From Deltaproteobacteria bacterium (GTDB taxonomy: Bacteria > Desulfobacterota > Binatia > UBA1149 > SPBQ01), in NCBI GenBank assembly GCA_029262375.1, contig JAJCZM010000005.1, forward strand, positions 1 to 64,000: 64,000 nt of DNA, read 5' to 3'. The notes beneath the pieces were generated by a model. The model worked only from the letters and a program-made list of their open reading frames with translations, did not search any database and had not been told where the DNA came from. The position numbers and the translations under genes are program-made. Below, piece after piece: positions 1 to 8,730 of this stretch (positions within the stretch are counted from its first letter, which is position 1; each line of letters begins with the position of its first letter).

Positions 1-177
1 CATCTGCGCAAAGTAGTGACGGAATTCACTGAGCACTATCATTTGGAACGCAATCATCAGGGTCTTGAGAATTGCCTGATCGATGGTCGGCGGAGCGATC
101 GCACTCGAACAGGGATGATACGGCGTAATGAACGGCTCGGCGGAACCCTGAATTATTACTATCGCGAGGCCGCGTGA
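1..177 (+). CDS. Integrase-core transposase, C-terminal fragment (5' end outside window)
   Basis: Frame 1 is open from the first base to a TGA at 175-177 and gives 58 residues. The peptide has the end typical of DDE integrase-core transposases: an EFTEHYHLERNHQGLEN stretch, then RTGMIRRNERLGG and a short LNYYYREAA tail. The HYHLERNHQGL part normally carries residues around the last catalytic Glu and the Asn-His-Gln loop. Only the C-terminus lies in the window, so the element family and integrity cannot be judged. It places a further transposon at the left edge of the mobile zone. Confidence 0.72.
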   Translation, partial: HLRKVVTEFTEHYHLERNHQGLENCLIDGRRSDRTRTGMIRRNERLGGTLNYYYREAA

Positions 178-361
178 TGGTCGGCCGAATTTTGGAACAG
201 GACGCGAGCGAGAACTGGGAGCTCTCGGTTACCGGCCTCAATCTGTTCGATAAGCGACATGCCGAATTCATCGAAAACGCTGGTACTGCGGCGCCCACAC
301 AGGTGGAACGAAGCGTCTACGGTAAGGTGACGTGGCGGTACTGAGAAGTTCGCTCGAGCGC

Positions 362-940
362 ATGACCAGCTGCTATCGACGGTACGCGGCCGGGATTCCG
401 CTCGCATGTGGGTTGTTCCTCATTGCGACGACGGCTTGTGTCGGCACCGCGCAGGCGGCGACGGATTGGTCGGCGCAGAGGGAATACGGAATCAAGGCGG
501 GGATCATCTACGGCTTGATCCAGTTCACCGACTGGCCCGCCAAGGCGTTTTCGAGCACGTCCGATCCAATCGTCGTCTGTGTCTTTGGACGGAGCGAGTT
601 TCCCGTCGCCCTCAAGGAAACCATCGGTCCGCGTGCCCGTGACGGCCGTCGGGTCTCGATCACGTCGGTCATCGAGAGCGATGAATTGCCTCGTTGTCAC
701 GTGGCATTCATAGAACCGTCCCATGCCGATGGCGGCGCAGCGATCATCAATGCCCTGAAAGGCTCCGCCGCCTTGACGGTGGGCGAGGGCGAGCCGTTCG
801 CCCAAGCCGGAGGCATGGTTTCGCTGAAACAGAAGCGAACACGAATCACGTTCGACATCGCCTTGAAGCCCATAAAAGCGGAAGGCCTGAACCTGAGTTC
901 CCACGTACTTAAGCTCGCGGGCACCGTGCGTCAGGATTGA
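362..940 (+). CDS. YfiR-like periplasmic protein (DUF4154)
   Basis: This encodes about 192 aa. In Pseudomonas, YfiR is a periplasmic repressor of the diguanylate cyclase YfiN. The protein has an N-terminal signal peptide ending near AQA. The family pattern then follows: IKAGIIYGLIQFTDWP (aromatic-rich first helix), IVVCVFG, CHVAFIE, LTVGEGEPFAQAGGMV and a C-terminal LSSHVLKLAG. I chose the ATG at 362 because it starts the signal peptide directly; a GTG at 332 would add ten residues. No YfiN-type cyclase or YfiB lipoprotein lies next to it, so its partner is unknown. It stands alone between transposon remnants, which suggests it travelled with them or was isolated by rearrangement. Confidence 0.8.
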   Translation: MTSCYRRYAAGIPLACGLFLIATTACVGTAQAATDWSAQREYGIKAGIIYGLIQFTDWPAKAFSSTSDPIVVCVFGRSEFPVALKETIGPRARDGRRVSITSVIESDELPRCHVAFIEPSHADGGAAIINALKGSAALTVGEGEPFAQAGGMVSLKQKRTRITFDIALKPIKAEGLNLSSHVLKLAGTVRQD

Positions 941-1231
941 GGCGTTGGTAGAAGGCCTTGTGACGTGGAGCCATTTCGCGGTAACGTTAACCCGCATTGC
1001 CGCAGTCGGCCTGGACTAACCCGCCAGTCAGGCTGATTGCGGGCGTAGTGCTCTGGGGCGGGATCGGAAACGACACTACGTGACTCTGATGTGCTAGACA
1101 GTGGTGGTGCGCTAGATAGCAGCAATCCGTACAATGGAAGAGTTGCAAGCTACACGCTCAAGCGATCCAAATTCGTCTGACGGGGAACACCCGTGGTCAT
1201 GACTGAGGGCGGGATATAGGCAAAGAGCGGT

Positions 1232-1423
1232 ATGGTTCGACCAACCATCGAGACAATCTTCCGCGATCCTACGTCCGATGTGACCTACCACATTCTGGCC
1301 TACCGACGTCTTACTCCCGAAGAACTGGTGGCCATCGTGGAGATCTACGGCCCCGTAGCCGAGAAGAAACCAGAATCTGAGCGGGAGGTCACCATCGTCT
1401 CGGCGATCGGCTGTGAGGAATGA
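1232..1423 (+). CDS. Small hypothetical protein (63 aa)
   Basis: This is a 63-residue reading frame with well-balanced protein-like composition: TIETIFRDPTSDVTYHILAYR, then LTPEELVAIVEIY, and a C-terminal EVTIVSAIG strand. It looks like a small alpha/beta protein, but I do not recognise a named family. It lies opposite the out-of-frame tail of the IS110 transposase. I therefore think the antisense tail is spurious and this gene is the real coding strand there. No clear Shine-Dalgarno precedes the ATG. Confidence 0.45.
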   Translation: MVRPTIETIFRDPTSDVTYHILAYRRLTPEELVAIVEIYGPVAEKKPESEREVTIVSAIGCEE

Positions 1424-2245
1424 CCCGTGGTCTTCTATCGGTACCGGCTGTCGGGGAAGGACCGTGGCGATTGAGATTGTTGTTGGCGAACGCGAGCGCA
1501 TGACGATACCCAGCCCGCAATAGCTCCAAAACTGACGTTTGGTTCGAAACCGGTACGGAGTAACCACGATTGGCAGGAGCCGAGCCACTCGGATCGGTCC
1601 CAAACCGGGTGCGGTTTGCAGTATGTGGGCAATCCGATGTTCCCTGGACTCGCAAACCAGTGACGCCTGAGCTTGCTCCTTGAGCTCGCGTAGAAAGTCG
1701 TAGTGCTCGTAGAGTCTTGCAGCAGACGTGCGAGCCGGCGCCGGCAACTGTTGCAGCCATCGCTCGCGGCCCCGCTGGCAGTAAACCGAGCGACCCGGAG
1801 TCGCCACGCCTCGGGAGCGATAGATGCTCTTGATCCGTGCCTGCACCCGCACCAGGTCTCGCGAGATCATGGCGTGAGTCCGTGCAAGCTCGCGAAGCAT
1901 CGTAAACTGGCGGGGCGCCTTGAAGATCCTCTTGTCCAACGATCCCACGCGTAGCTTTTCCGCCAGCTTGTAGGCGTCGGAAGTATCGGTCTTCTGTCCG
2001 CGACTTTGGGTCACGCCCGCAACGACGAGTTCGGTGACGTAGGGGCTTAACGTATCCTGCAGCCAGGCACTCTGAGTCCCTTCCTCCAAGACTAAGTGCT
2101 TGCGGCCTGGAATAATCCGAATCGCTTCGATCAATGCCCGGCCATTGGTCTCTACAGGAAAGTCCTTGAGCCGCTTTCCAGTATGCGAAACGACAGCCAA
2201 CGTCGTGCTCGCTGCGTGTACGTCCAATCCGATATATCGTTCCAT
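1424..2245 (-). pseudogene. IS110-family transposase, truncated at its C-terminus
   Basis: The start ATG at 2245 has a good ribosome site (GAGGAGG) upstream. The N-terminal RuvC-like DEDD domain is intact: YIGLDVH (first Asp), LVLEEG (Glu), and KTDTSDAYKLAE (Asp pair). The following Tnp_20 region reads TAPGLGPIRVARLLPIVV and QFWSYCGLGIVMRS. After that, near 1495, the family pattern stops and the frame runs on into unrelated residues to a stop at 1112, antisense to a plausible small gene. The region carrying the catalytic Ser of this family is missing. The upstream non-coding end, which would hold the bridge RNA in IS110-group elements, is cut at about 60 nt by the IS21 element. The copy should be inactive. 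Confidence 0.75.
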
Positions 2246-2304
2246 GGGTGGTGCCTCCTCTCGTTGGTGATTGTTTGATCTCCAACTCGAGGATCACCGA
2301 TCAG

Positions 2305-2354
2305 TGATCGACGACAATTACTTTTGCCGGTCGACGACAATTAGAATTGCCGGT
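2305..2354 (+). repeat. IS21 left terminal inverted repeat
   Basis: This end contains two direct copies of CGACGACAATTA-N4-TGCCGG, at about 2310-2330 and 2332-2353. Its sequence matches the reverse complement of the right end over most of its 50 bp. Confidence 0.8.
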
Positions 2355-2403
2355 TCCCGAGGGATCAAGCGTTGCGATTTCAGTGAGTTAACGGGTCCGT
2401 GGC

Positions 2404-3897
2404 GTGATGATCACGGATCAGCAGGTCTTCGTCCTTCGTCGTCGCCTCAAGCGGGGTGTTACTCAGGAGGCTGCCGCAGCGGCCGCGGGTATGAGCGTGC
2501 GTAGCGCGCGCAAATGGAAGCGGGGGGCGTTGCCGTCAGGGGCCGATACGGCTCGGGGCTGGCGAACGCGACTCGACCCCTTCGAGGACGTTTGGGAATC
2601 CAAGGTGGTGCCATTGTTGAAGCTGGATACGCATCGCCGCCTGGAAGCGACGACGATTATGGAGCATCTGCAATCGCAGTATCCGGGGCGTTTCGAGGAG
2701 GCTCAGCTGCGTACGCTGCAGCGGCGTGTTCGCGACTGGCGCGCTCAAGAGGGGCCGCCCAAAGAAGTGTTCTTCCAGCAGGTGCATGAGGCCGGCCGCG
2801 AAGCGGCCGGGGATTTCACTCACTGCGCCGAGCTCAACGTTACGATCTGCGGCGAGCCCTTCGACCACCTGCTATTCGACCTCGTGCTCAGCGCCAGCTC
2901 TCGCACGGGCACGATGATCGCCTACAGCGAAAGCTACGAGGCGTTGGCTGCGGGACTAGAGCGCGCGTTCCAAATGATCGGCGGTGTCCCGGCCGTTCTG
3001 CGCCTCGACAATCTTTCGGCCGCTACCCACAATCTTCGAAAGCAAGGCGGGCGGGCGATCAACGACCGGTTCGCCGCCGTGCTGGAGCACTTCGGTTTGG
3101 AGCTTAGCCTGATCACGCCGGGCCGCCCCAACGAAAACGGAGTTGTGGAAAAGCGCAACGATCGACTCAAGCGCGTGCTCGACCAAGCCTTGATCTTGCG
3201 TGGCTCTCGCGACTTCGATGCGACTGCGACCTACGAAGCTTTCATCGACGAGGTCGTAGAGCGCAGGATCAATCGCCCAAACGCGACCAGATTTGAGGCC
3301 GAGCGACCGCACCTGCGACCGCTGCCGACGACGGCGTTGATTTGCTACACAACGTGGAAACCAAAAGTGCGTCGCTGGAGCACGATCCGTGTCAATTCAA
3401 AGACCTATTCCGTGCCGTCGCGACTCATCGGCCACACGGTCACCGTGCATCAGTACCACGACCACCTTGAGGTCTACTACGCGGGGCGATTGGTGGAGTC
3501 GTTGCCGCGTGCGCAGGGCAAGGATGCCCACGTGATCGAGTATCGGCACGTCATCGACTCGCTCGTGCGCAAGCCGGGGGCGTTTCGTCGTTACCGATAT
3601 CGCGAGGAGTTGTTTCCGACACTCCTGTTTCGCCAAGCCTACGACCGGCTCGTCGATCTACACGGAGACCGCGCCGACGTGGAGTACGTTCGGATCCTCC
3701 ACCTCGCCGCTCGGACGATGGAATCCCAAGTCGATGCAGCTCTTGGTGACCTGCTCCGAAGCCGGGAGCCGTTCGACTACAAGCTCGTCCAGAGCGGCGT
3801 AGAGCCTCCGGTGTTCACGGTGCCGACGATTACGATCCCCATGCCGAATCCGGCTGCGTATGACTCTTTGCTCGAAGTCAGCGTGGGTGCCCGATGA
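2404..3897 (+). CDS. istA: IS21-family transposase IstA
   Basis: This 497-aa DDE transposase carries out strand transfer of the IS21 element together with IstB. A helix-turn-helix lies at about residues 15-40 (GVTQEAAAAAAGMSVRSARKW). The catalytic core carries Asp137 (GDFTHCAE), Asp202 (LRLDNLSA) and Glu249 (NENGVVEKRND). A beta-barrel Mu-type C-terminal domain follows (RRWSTIRVNSKTYSVPSRL). Length and domain order are normal for IstA. The stop codon overlaps the istB start (ATGA), so the two are translationally coupled. Nothing suggests a defect. Confidence 0.93.
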   Translation: MMITDQQVFVLRRRLKRGVTQEAAAAAAGMSVRSARKWKRGALPSGADTARGWRTRLDPFEDVWESKVVPLLKLDTHRRLEATTIMEHLQSQYPGRFEEAQLRTLQRRVRDWRAQEGPPKEVFFQQVHEAGREAAGDFTHCAELNVTICGEPFDHLLFDLVLSASSRTGTMIAYSESYEALAAGLERAFQMIGGVPAVLRLDNLSAATHNLRKQGGRAINDRFAAVLEHFGLELSLITPGRPNENGVVEKRNDRLKRVLDQALILRGSRDFDATATYEAFIDEVVERRINRPNATRFEAERPHLRPLPTTALICYTTWKPKVRRWSTIRVNSKTYSVPSRLIGHTVTVHQYHDHLEVYYAGRLVESLPRAQGKDAHVIEYRHVIDSLVRKPGAFRRYRYREELFPTLLFRQAYDRLVDLHGDRADVEYVRILHLAARTMESQVDAALGDLLRSREPFDYKLVQSGVEPPVFTVPTITIPMPNPAAYDSLLEVSVGAR

Positions 3898-4652
3898 GCG
3901 CCAGCGTTTCCAGTCCCGCCGAGGCGGTCAGCGCGAGGCTTCGCCAATTCAAGATGCCGACCGCTGCGCAAGAGATGGTTCCACGCCTGGTCGCCGGGGA
4001 CCTCGAGCACGCATTGCCCGTGGTTAGCGAAGTACTTGAGGCCGAGGCGCGCCACGAGCGTCGCGTTACAAGGCTGCGCCGCAGCTCACGCCTGCCCGCG
4101 ACCAAGACGTTCGACTCCTTTGATCAGGACCGAATCCCGATCGCATTGAGACAAAAGATCGCCACCTTGCGCGACGGCGCGTTCTTGTCGGCCGCGACGA
4201 ACATCCTGGCGTTTGGTTTGCCCGGAACCGGCAAGAGTCATGCGCTTGCAGCCTTGGGACACGAGCTCGTGATGGCGGGCCGGTCGGTTCTGTTCGCTCC
4301 GACCTACGAAATCGTTCAGGACCTGCTGGCTGCAAAGCGGGACCTGGACCTTCCGCGAAAACTACGCAAACTCGACAACTTCGAACTCATCATCCTCGAC
4401 GACATCGGTTATGTGCAACAGAGCTCGGAAGAAGCCGAGGTCTTGTTCACGCTGCTCGCGGAACGTTACGAGCGGCAATCGATCGCACTCACGAGTAATC
4501 TCGTTTTCAGCGAGTGGGACCGCGTCTTCAAAAACAAGATGGCGACCACTGCGGCGATCGACCGCCTCGTCCATCATTCGGTCATACTCGAATTCGACGT
4601 GACCAGCTTCAGAAGCTCGGAAGCCAAATCAAACAAAAGGAGAAAAACATGA
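3894..4652 (+). CDS. istB: IS21-family helper ATPase IstB
   Basis: This 252-aa AAA+ (DnaC-like) ATPase selects target DNA and activates IstA. The Walker A motif GLPGTGKS is at residues 108-115, Walker B LIILDD ends at 169-170, and a sensor-1-like LTSNL follows. The N-terminal region with AAQEMVPRL matches the usual IstB helix. It overlaps istA by four bases. Length is normal and the frame is intact, so the element could still be active. Confidence 0.93.
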   Translation: MSASVSSPAEAVSARLRQFKMPTAAQEMVPRLVAGDLEHALPVVSEVLEAEARHERRVTRLRRSSRLPATKTFDSFDQDRIPIALRQKIATLRDGAFLSAATNILAFGLPGTGKSHALAALGHELVMAGRSVLFAPTYEIVQDLLAAKRDLDLPRKLRKLDNFELIILDDIGYVQQSSEEAEVLFTLLAERYERQSIALTSNLVFSEWDRVFKNKMATTAAIDRLVHHSVILEFDVTSFRSSEAKSNKRRKT

Positions 4653-4677
4653 CGACAACTACACGACCTTTGCCTTC

Positions 4678-4728
4678 AACCGGCAAGGATAGTTGTCGCC
4701 GAGCGGCAGAAATAGTTGACGTTGATCA
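4678..4728 (-). repeat. IS21 right terminal inverted repeat
   Basis: The reverse complement begins TGATCAACGTCAACTATT and then carries a second site, GGCGACAACTATCCTTGCCGG minus its first base, matching the left end in order and spacing. It marks the junction with the terminase gene at 4729. Confidence 0.78.
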
Positions 4729-6147
4729 TTCGACCAACGACGCCTCCTCGATAACCTGTGTCGCGAGGACTTCGAGACGTTTATCCATCGGGTGTTCTGC
4801 GAGGTGGCCCCAGCGCGCCAGTTTCAGGCAAACTGGCACCTAAGTGCCATCTCTCATGCACTGGCGGGCTGTGCTCGCAAGGAAACGAAACGGCTGATCA
4901 TCACGCTGCCGCCGAGACACCTCAAATCGATCTGCACCTCGGTGGCGTTGCCTGCATTTCTTCTCGGACATGACCCCACTACGCGCATCCTTTGTGCGAG
5001 TTACTCTGCAAAGCTCGCTGCGAAACATTCGAGTGATTGTCGGCGAGTCATGCAGTCGGCGTGGTACGGTCGCGTGTTTCCGAAGACACGGATCAGCTCA
5101 AAGAAGAACCAGGAGCTGAACTTCGAGACCACGCGCCTCGGCTACCGCTTTGCCACTTCCGTGGGCGGGACGGTGACGGGGCGCGGCGGAGACTTCCTGA
5201 TCATCGACGATCCGCTACAGCCTGAGGAGGCCCTGTCGCAGGAGCGTCGCGGTGCGGTGAACGACTGGTTCAGTTCGACGCTGTATTCGCGGCTGGACAA
5301 CAAGAGAGAGGACGTGATCATCCTGATCATGCAGCGGCTGCATGTCGAGGATCTGGTCGCGCACGTGCAGCTCATCGAAGACTGGGAGGTGCTTGATCTG
5401 CCGGCCATCGCTGAGGTCTCGGAGCGGGTGCCACTCGGAAGTGGTCGATTTCATGTCCGCGAGCCCGGCGAGGTGCTTCACCCCGAACGCGAACCGTACG
5501 AAGAACTGATGCGGATGAAACTTCGGATGGGGAGCTACAACTTCTCGGCCCAGTACCAGCAGCAACCGATCCCGCCGGAGGGTGAGATCATCCGCCTTGG
5601 TTGGTTCAGGCACTACGAGAGGCCGCCAAAGACGAACCCGGGCGACATGGTCGTTCAGTCGTGGGATACGGCATCGAAGGGGGAGGAGCTAAGCGACTAC
5701 AGCGTGTGTACGACGTGGCTTCGTAGCGGAGAGGATCACTACCTGCTCCATGTCGCCCGTGAGAAGCTCGGATACCCCGATTTGCGGCGACGTGTGATCG
5801 AGCTGGCCCGGGAATGGGCGGCCACGACGATCGTGATCGAGGACAAGGGAACGGGGACGGCGCTCATCGATGACCTTCAGCGCGATCGACCGTCGGGCGT
5901 ACGCCGACCAATCCGGTATCTACCAAAGGGTGACAAGCTCACACGCATTGCTGCGCATTCGGCGACCATTGAAGCGGGGCACGTTTTGCTCCCGACCAAG
6001 GCCTCGTGGCTTGCCGACTTCGAAACCGAAGTGAAACTGTTTCCAAACGGTCGGTACGACGATCAGGTCGATAGTATATCGCAGTATCTGGGATGGCTCG
6101 CTGAGCGCGACCGCAACGCATGCTGGATCATCCACGACCCTGTGTGA
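4729..6147 (+). CDS. Phage-type terminase large subunit, 5' end removed by IS21
   Basis: This is a TerL-like packaging ATPase/nuclease of the TIGR01630 type found in gene-transfer-agent-like and prophage clusters. The reading frame is open from the IS21 border; its first codons (RLLDNLCREDFETFIHRVF) already match the family, yet there is no start codon before a GTG at 4792. Motifs are LIITLPPRHLKS (Walker A-like, about 23 residues after the GTG-encoded Met of FCEVAPARQFQANWHL), FLIIDDP (Walker B with Asp-Asp), and a C-terminal RNase H-like nuclease with VVQSWDTASKG and VIEDKGTGTALIDD. DDQVDSISQYL closes it. The insertion has removed the initiator and perhaps a few residues. No portal, capsid or other structural gene accompanies it. 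Confidence 0.85.
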   Translation, partial: FDQRRLLDNLCREDFETFIHRVFCEVAPARQFQANWHLSAISHALAGCARKETKRLIITLPPRHLKSICTSVALPAFLLGHDPTTRILCASYSAKLAAKHSSDCRRVMQSAWYGRVFPKTRISSKKNQELNFETTRLGYRFATSVGGTVTGRGGDFLIIDDPLQPEEALSQERRGAVNDWFSSTLYSRLDNKREDVIILIMQRLHVEDLVAHVQLIEDWEVLDLPAIAEVSERVPLGSGRFHVREPGEVLHPEREPYEELMRMKLRMGSYNFSAQYQQQPIPPEGEIIRLGWFRHYERPPKTNPGDMVVQSWDTASKGEELSDYSVCTTWLRSGEDHYLLHVAREKLGYPDLRRRVIELAREWAATTIVIEDKGTGTALIDDLQRDRPSGVRRPIRYLPKGDKLTRIAAHSATIEAGHVLLPTKASWLADFETEVKLFPNGRYDDQVDSISQYLGWLAERDRNACWIIHDPV

Positions 6148-6215
6148 GAGTGACTTTTGGACTGGCTTCGTCGGCCCACGCAAGCGTACATGGACGCCGT
6201 GGGGACAAAGTGGCG

Positions 6216-6665
6216 ATGAAGCGAAATGAACTGGACGTAAGGGACATCCCTGGCATGTCGAAGGAGGAATTGCTCGAGCACTGGGCGAAGCTTGCGCGAA
6301 AGCCGCCACCGAAGATTCGATCGAAGCGGCTGCTCGTGTACGCGGTGGCCTGGGAGCTGCAGGCTCGGCGCGAAGGCGGGCTGGTGGGCGACACACGCCG
6401 CCGTTTGGCTGCCAGCATGGGTGAGGGCGGACCCTCACGGGCAAAGGCGCAGCAGCGGCCGATTCTTCGGCCACAAAGCCGTTTGGTGCGTCGGTGGGGC
6501 GGCCGAGACTACGAAGTCGTCGTACTGCCTAAGGGATTCCTTTACGAGGGGCGGACCTATCGGAGCCTCTCGCAGATCGCGCGAGAGATCACCGGAACCC
6601 GCTGGAACGGACCCGCATTCTTCGGGCTGCGAAAGCCCGCAGCGGAGGCCAAGAATGCCGCATAG
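6216..6665 (+). CDS. DUF2924 family protein (copy 1)
   Basis: This encodes about 149 aa. The first half is helical (MSKEELLEHWAKL, then RLLVYAVAWELQARREGG and TRRRLA). The second half contains the DUF2924 core: SRLVRRWGGRDYEVVVLPKGF, YEGRTYRSLSQIAREITGTRWNGPAFFGL. The ITGTRWNGPxFFGL end is the hallmark. The same fold resembles small DNA-binding helpers and is typically encoded next to serine recombinases, but its role is not established. The ATG at 6216 was preferred to an upstream start because the conserved region begins right after it. The 3' end overlaps the recombinase start by 11 bases. Confidence 0.85.
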   Translation: MKRNELDVRDIPGMSKEELLEHWAKLARKPPPKIRSKRLLVYAVAWELQARREGGLVGDTRRRLAASMGEGGPSRAKAQQRPILRPQSRLVRRWGGRDYEVVVLPKGFLYEGRTYRSLSQIAREITGTRWNGPAFFGLRKPAAEAKNAA

Positions 6666-8253
6666 CAACAAAACCCGTCGCTGTGCCATCTATACGCGCA
6701 AATCGAGCGAAGAGGGGCTCGATCAGGAGTTCAACTCCCTGGATGCGCAGCGCGAGGCGGGGGAGGCCTTCATCAAAAGTCAGGCGCACGAGGGGTGGAA
6801 GCTCGTGCGGCGCCACTACGATGACGGCGGATTCTCTGGCGGGAATATGGAGCGCCCGGCACTTGCGGGCCTGATGGCCGATATCGAAGCCGGGCAGGTC
6901 GAGACGGTCGTCGTATATAAGGTAGACCGGCTTACCCGGTCGCTTCGGGACTTTGCGCGGCTGATCGATCTGTTCGATCGCAAGGGGGTTTCGTTTGTTG
7001 CGGTGACGCAGCAGTTCAACACGACGACATCGATGGGGCGCTTGATGCTCAACGTGTTGCTCTCGTTTGCTCAGTTCGAGAGAGAGGTCACGGGGGAAAG
7101 GATTCGCGACAAGATTACAGCGTCGAAGAAGCGCGGCATGTGGATGGGCGGCGTGCCGCCGCTCGGATACGAGGCGAAGGAGCGCAAGCTTGTTGTTGTT
7201 CCGGGCGAAGCCGGTCTTGTCCGCAAGGTCTATGCGCTCTACCTAAAGCTCGGTTCGGTGACCGGAGTCACGAATCGGCTCCACGACGAGCGTATCCGAA
7301 CGCGGCGGTACACGAGCAGGGCCGGGCGAACGACGGGAGGCCGGCCGTTTTCGAGAGGGCACGTCCAGCGCATTCTCACCAATGCGATCTATGCCGGCTA
7401 CATCGCGCACGCGGGCGAGCGTTACGAGGGAGACCACGAGGCGATCGTTGATGCGAAAACGTGGAACGAAACGCAGGAGCAACTCACCGGTCGCCGAACG
7501 AACGCAGGAGCCGAAGCGCGCACCGAATTTACGGCGCTACTACGCGGTCGACTGTTTGATGATGCGGGCAACACGATGAGCCCTGTGCGCCAACGGCGCC
7601 ACGGTCGATGCTACAGCTACTACGTCAGTCAGGCGTTGATACGCGGTCGGGCCGGCGAGGCTGGAAGTGTCCGACGAGTACGGGCGGATGAGATCGAGAA
7701 ACTCGTCGTCGGTGCGATCCGAGATCACGCCGCCACTGATCGCAGGTTTGCCGACGCGGTGAGGATCAAGTCTCCGGCGAACGCGTCGGACGCCGAGCTG
7801 CTTGAACCGGTATCTCGCATCGTCGTAAGCGATCGATTAGTGCAAGTAAACTTTGCCGAAGCAGGGACTGAGCAGGGCGCGGTGCTTCCCTTGGGGATCG
7901 AGTACCAGCATGTCGAGGCCCACGGCGGGACGAAGATCATCTCGGTCGGTGCCGATCGCGAACACGGAGCCGGCCTCGATCCGTCACTGATCAAGGCCGT
8001 CGCCCGAGCCAACGAATGGCGCCGTCAGCTCTTCGAAGGCGAAGTGGCTTCCGTCGCCGACATTGCAACGAAAGAGAATCTCCAGAGAACCTACGTCGGT
8101 CGCATCCTGCCGCTGGCATTTCTTGCTCCCGACATCACGCGCGCGATCGTCGACGGCCGGCAGCCGACCTCGATGACCATCGATCGCCTTCGCGAGCCCG
8201 TTCCGATGGATTGGAACGAGCAGCGGTCGATGTTTGGATTCCCGACCCGCTAA
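6655..8253 (+). CDS. Large serine recombinase (copy 1)
   Basis: This 532-aa serine site-specific recombinase/invertase probably integrates or excises the element. The resolvase domain holds the nucleophile in YTRKSSEEG (Ser17 or Ser18), DAQREAG, DRLTRSLRDF, TTSMGRLMLNVLLSFAQFE and ERIRDKI. The recombinase domain follows (PPLGYEAKERKLVV, GGRPFSRGHVQRILTNAIYAG). The zinc-ribbon position reads LRGRLFDDAGNTMSPV without the usual Cys pairs. The C-terminus carries a helix-turn-helix-like stretch (VASVADIATKENLQRTYVGRI) and PDITRAIVDGRQP. The ATG at 6655 gives the natural N-terminus; the frame is open further upstream only as readthrough. Confidence 0.92.
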   Translation: MPHSNKTRRCAIYTRKSSEEGLDQEFNSLDAQREAGEAFIKSQAHEGWKLVRRHYDDGGFSGGNMERPALAGLMADIEAGQVETVVVYKVDRLTRSLRDFARLIDLFDRKGVSFVAVTQQFNTTTSMGRLMLNVLLSFAQFEREVTGERIRDKITASKKRGMWMGGVPPLGYEAKERKLVVVPGEAGLVRKVYALYLKLGSVTGVTNRLHDERIRTRRYTSRAGRTTGGRPFSRGHVQRILTNAIYAGYIAHAGERYEGDHEAIVDAKTWNETQEQLTGRRTNAGAEARTEFTALLRGRLFDDAGNTMSPVRQRRHGRCYSYYVSQALIRGRAGEAGSVRRVRADEIEKLVVGAIRDHAATDRRFADAVRIKSPANASDAELLEPVSRIVVSDRLVQVNFAEAGTEQGAVLPLGIEYQHVEAHGGTKIISVGADREHGAGLDPSLIKAVARANEWRRQLFEGEVASVADIATKENLQRTYVGRILPLAFLAPDITRAIVDGRQPTSMTIDRLREPVPMDWNEQRSMFGFPTR

Positions 8254-8730
8254 TCCACGCCGGTAATCACCAGAATTCGTTCCAACCTCAGCGACGATCG
8301 CCGTGATCGTCGCGATCGGTACTACGCAAGTGGCACCGTGGGAATTGCCAACAGAGAAAAGCGGTCGAAACTAGAGACCTTCGCGTGAAGAGAGGATACT
8401 GCAGAGAGAGATCGCAGCGCTCACGCCCGCACGTGCCGGGCAATTCGCCCGAAACAAACGTCACCGTAGGTTCAAATCGGACTAGGTGGCGGACCGGTTG
8501 GGATTCGAACTTACGGTATCGCGCGCGCAAGCAGCGGAAGTTGGGGCTTTTGCTAAACAAGTGCGCAGCTTCCGCTAATTCCACTGGACTTCTGCCCGCA
8601 ACGAAGCGGTACTGTCATCAGGTCGACCGACGAAGAGGTCTCCATGAGCTAGCCGCCCCGAGCCGCTTTCGGCCGGGGCTCGGGCTGGTGGGAGCGTCGC
8701 GAACACGGCGCCCCGTAAGGAGGCTCACCG
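8254..8730. other. Non-coding spacer between the two recombinase modules
   Basis: I see no convincing gene in these 477 bases. They contain a degraded tRNA-3'-end-like sequence at 8485-8517 and, just before 8731, a strong ribosome site (TAAGGAGG) for the second DUF2924 gene. Confidence 0.6.
8485..8517 (-). other. tRNA 3'-end-like fragment, possible attachment-site relic
   Basis: Read on the minus strand it contains GTTCGAATCCCAAC followed by CGGTCCGCCA, a T-loop and acceptor-CCA pattern. Against the 3' end of the tRNA-Ser at 11305-11337, 28 of 33 positions match. The T-stem no longer pairs and there is no matching 5' half. It is thus a fragment, not a gene. Confidence 0.45.

Larger units (their letters stand above)
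2305..4728 (+). mobile_element. IS21-family insertion sequence (complete, istAB)
   Basis: Two overlapping genes, istA and istB, are flanked by matching inverted ends of about 50 bp (2305-2354 and 4678-4728). The element begins with TG and ends with CA, as expected for IS21. Each end contains two copies of a roughly 22-bp site (CGACGACAATTA, four variable bases, TGCCGG), the multiple transposase-binding repeats typical of this family. I could not see a matching target duplication at the two outer borders, so one flank may have been rearranged after insertion. The right end abuts the interior of a terminase reading frame. The left end lies just upstream of the IS110 transposase. Confidence 0.85.

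Noticed and set aside
2290..4735. Target-site duplication of the IS21 element
   Set aside because: The bases flanking 2305 and 4728 do not match over 4-8 bp.
6292..6654. N-terminal extension of the first recombinase
   Set aside because: It overlaps the DUF2924 gene in another frame and has Arg/Ser-rich shadow composition; family homology begins at ATG 6655.
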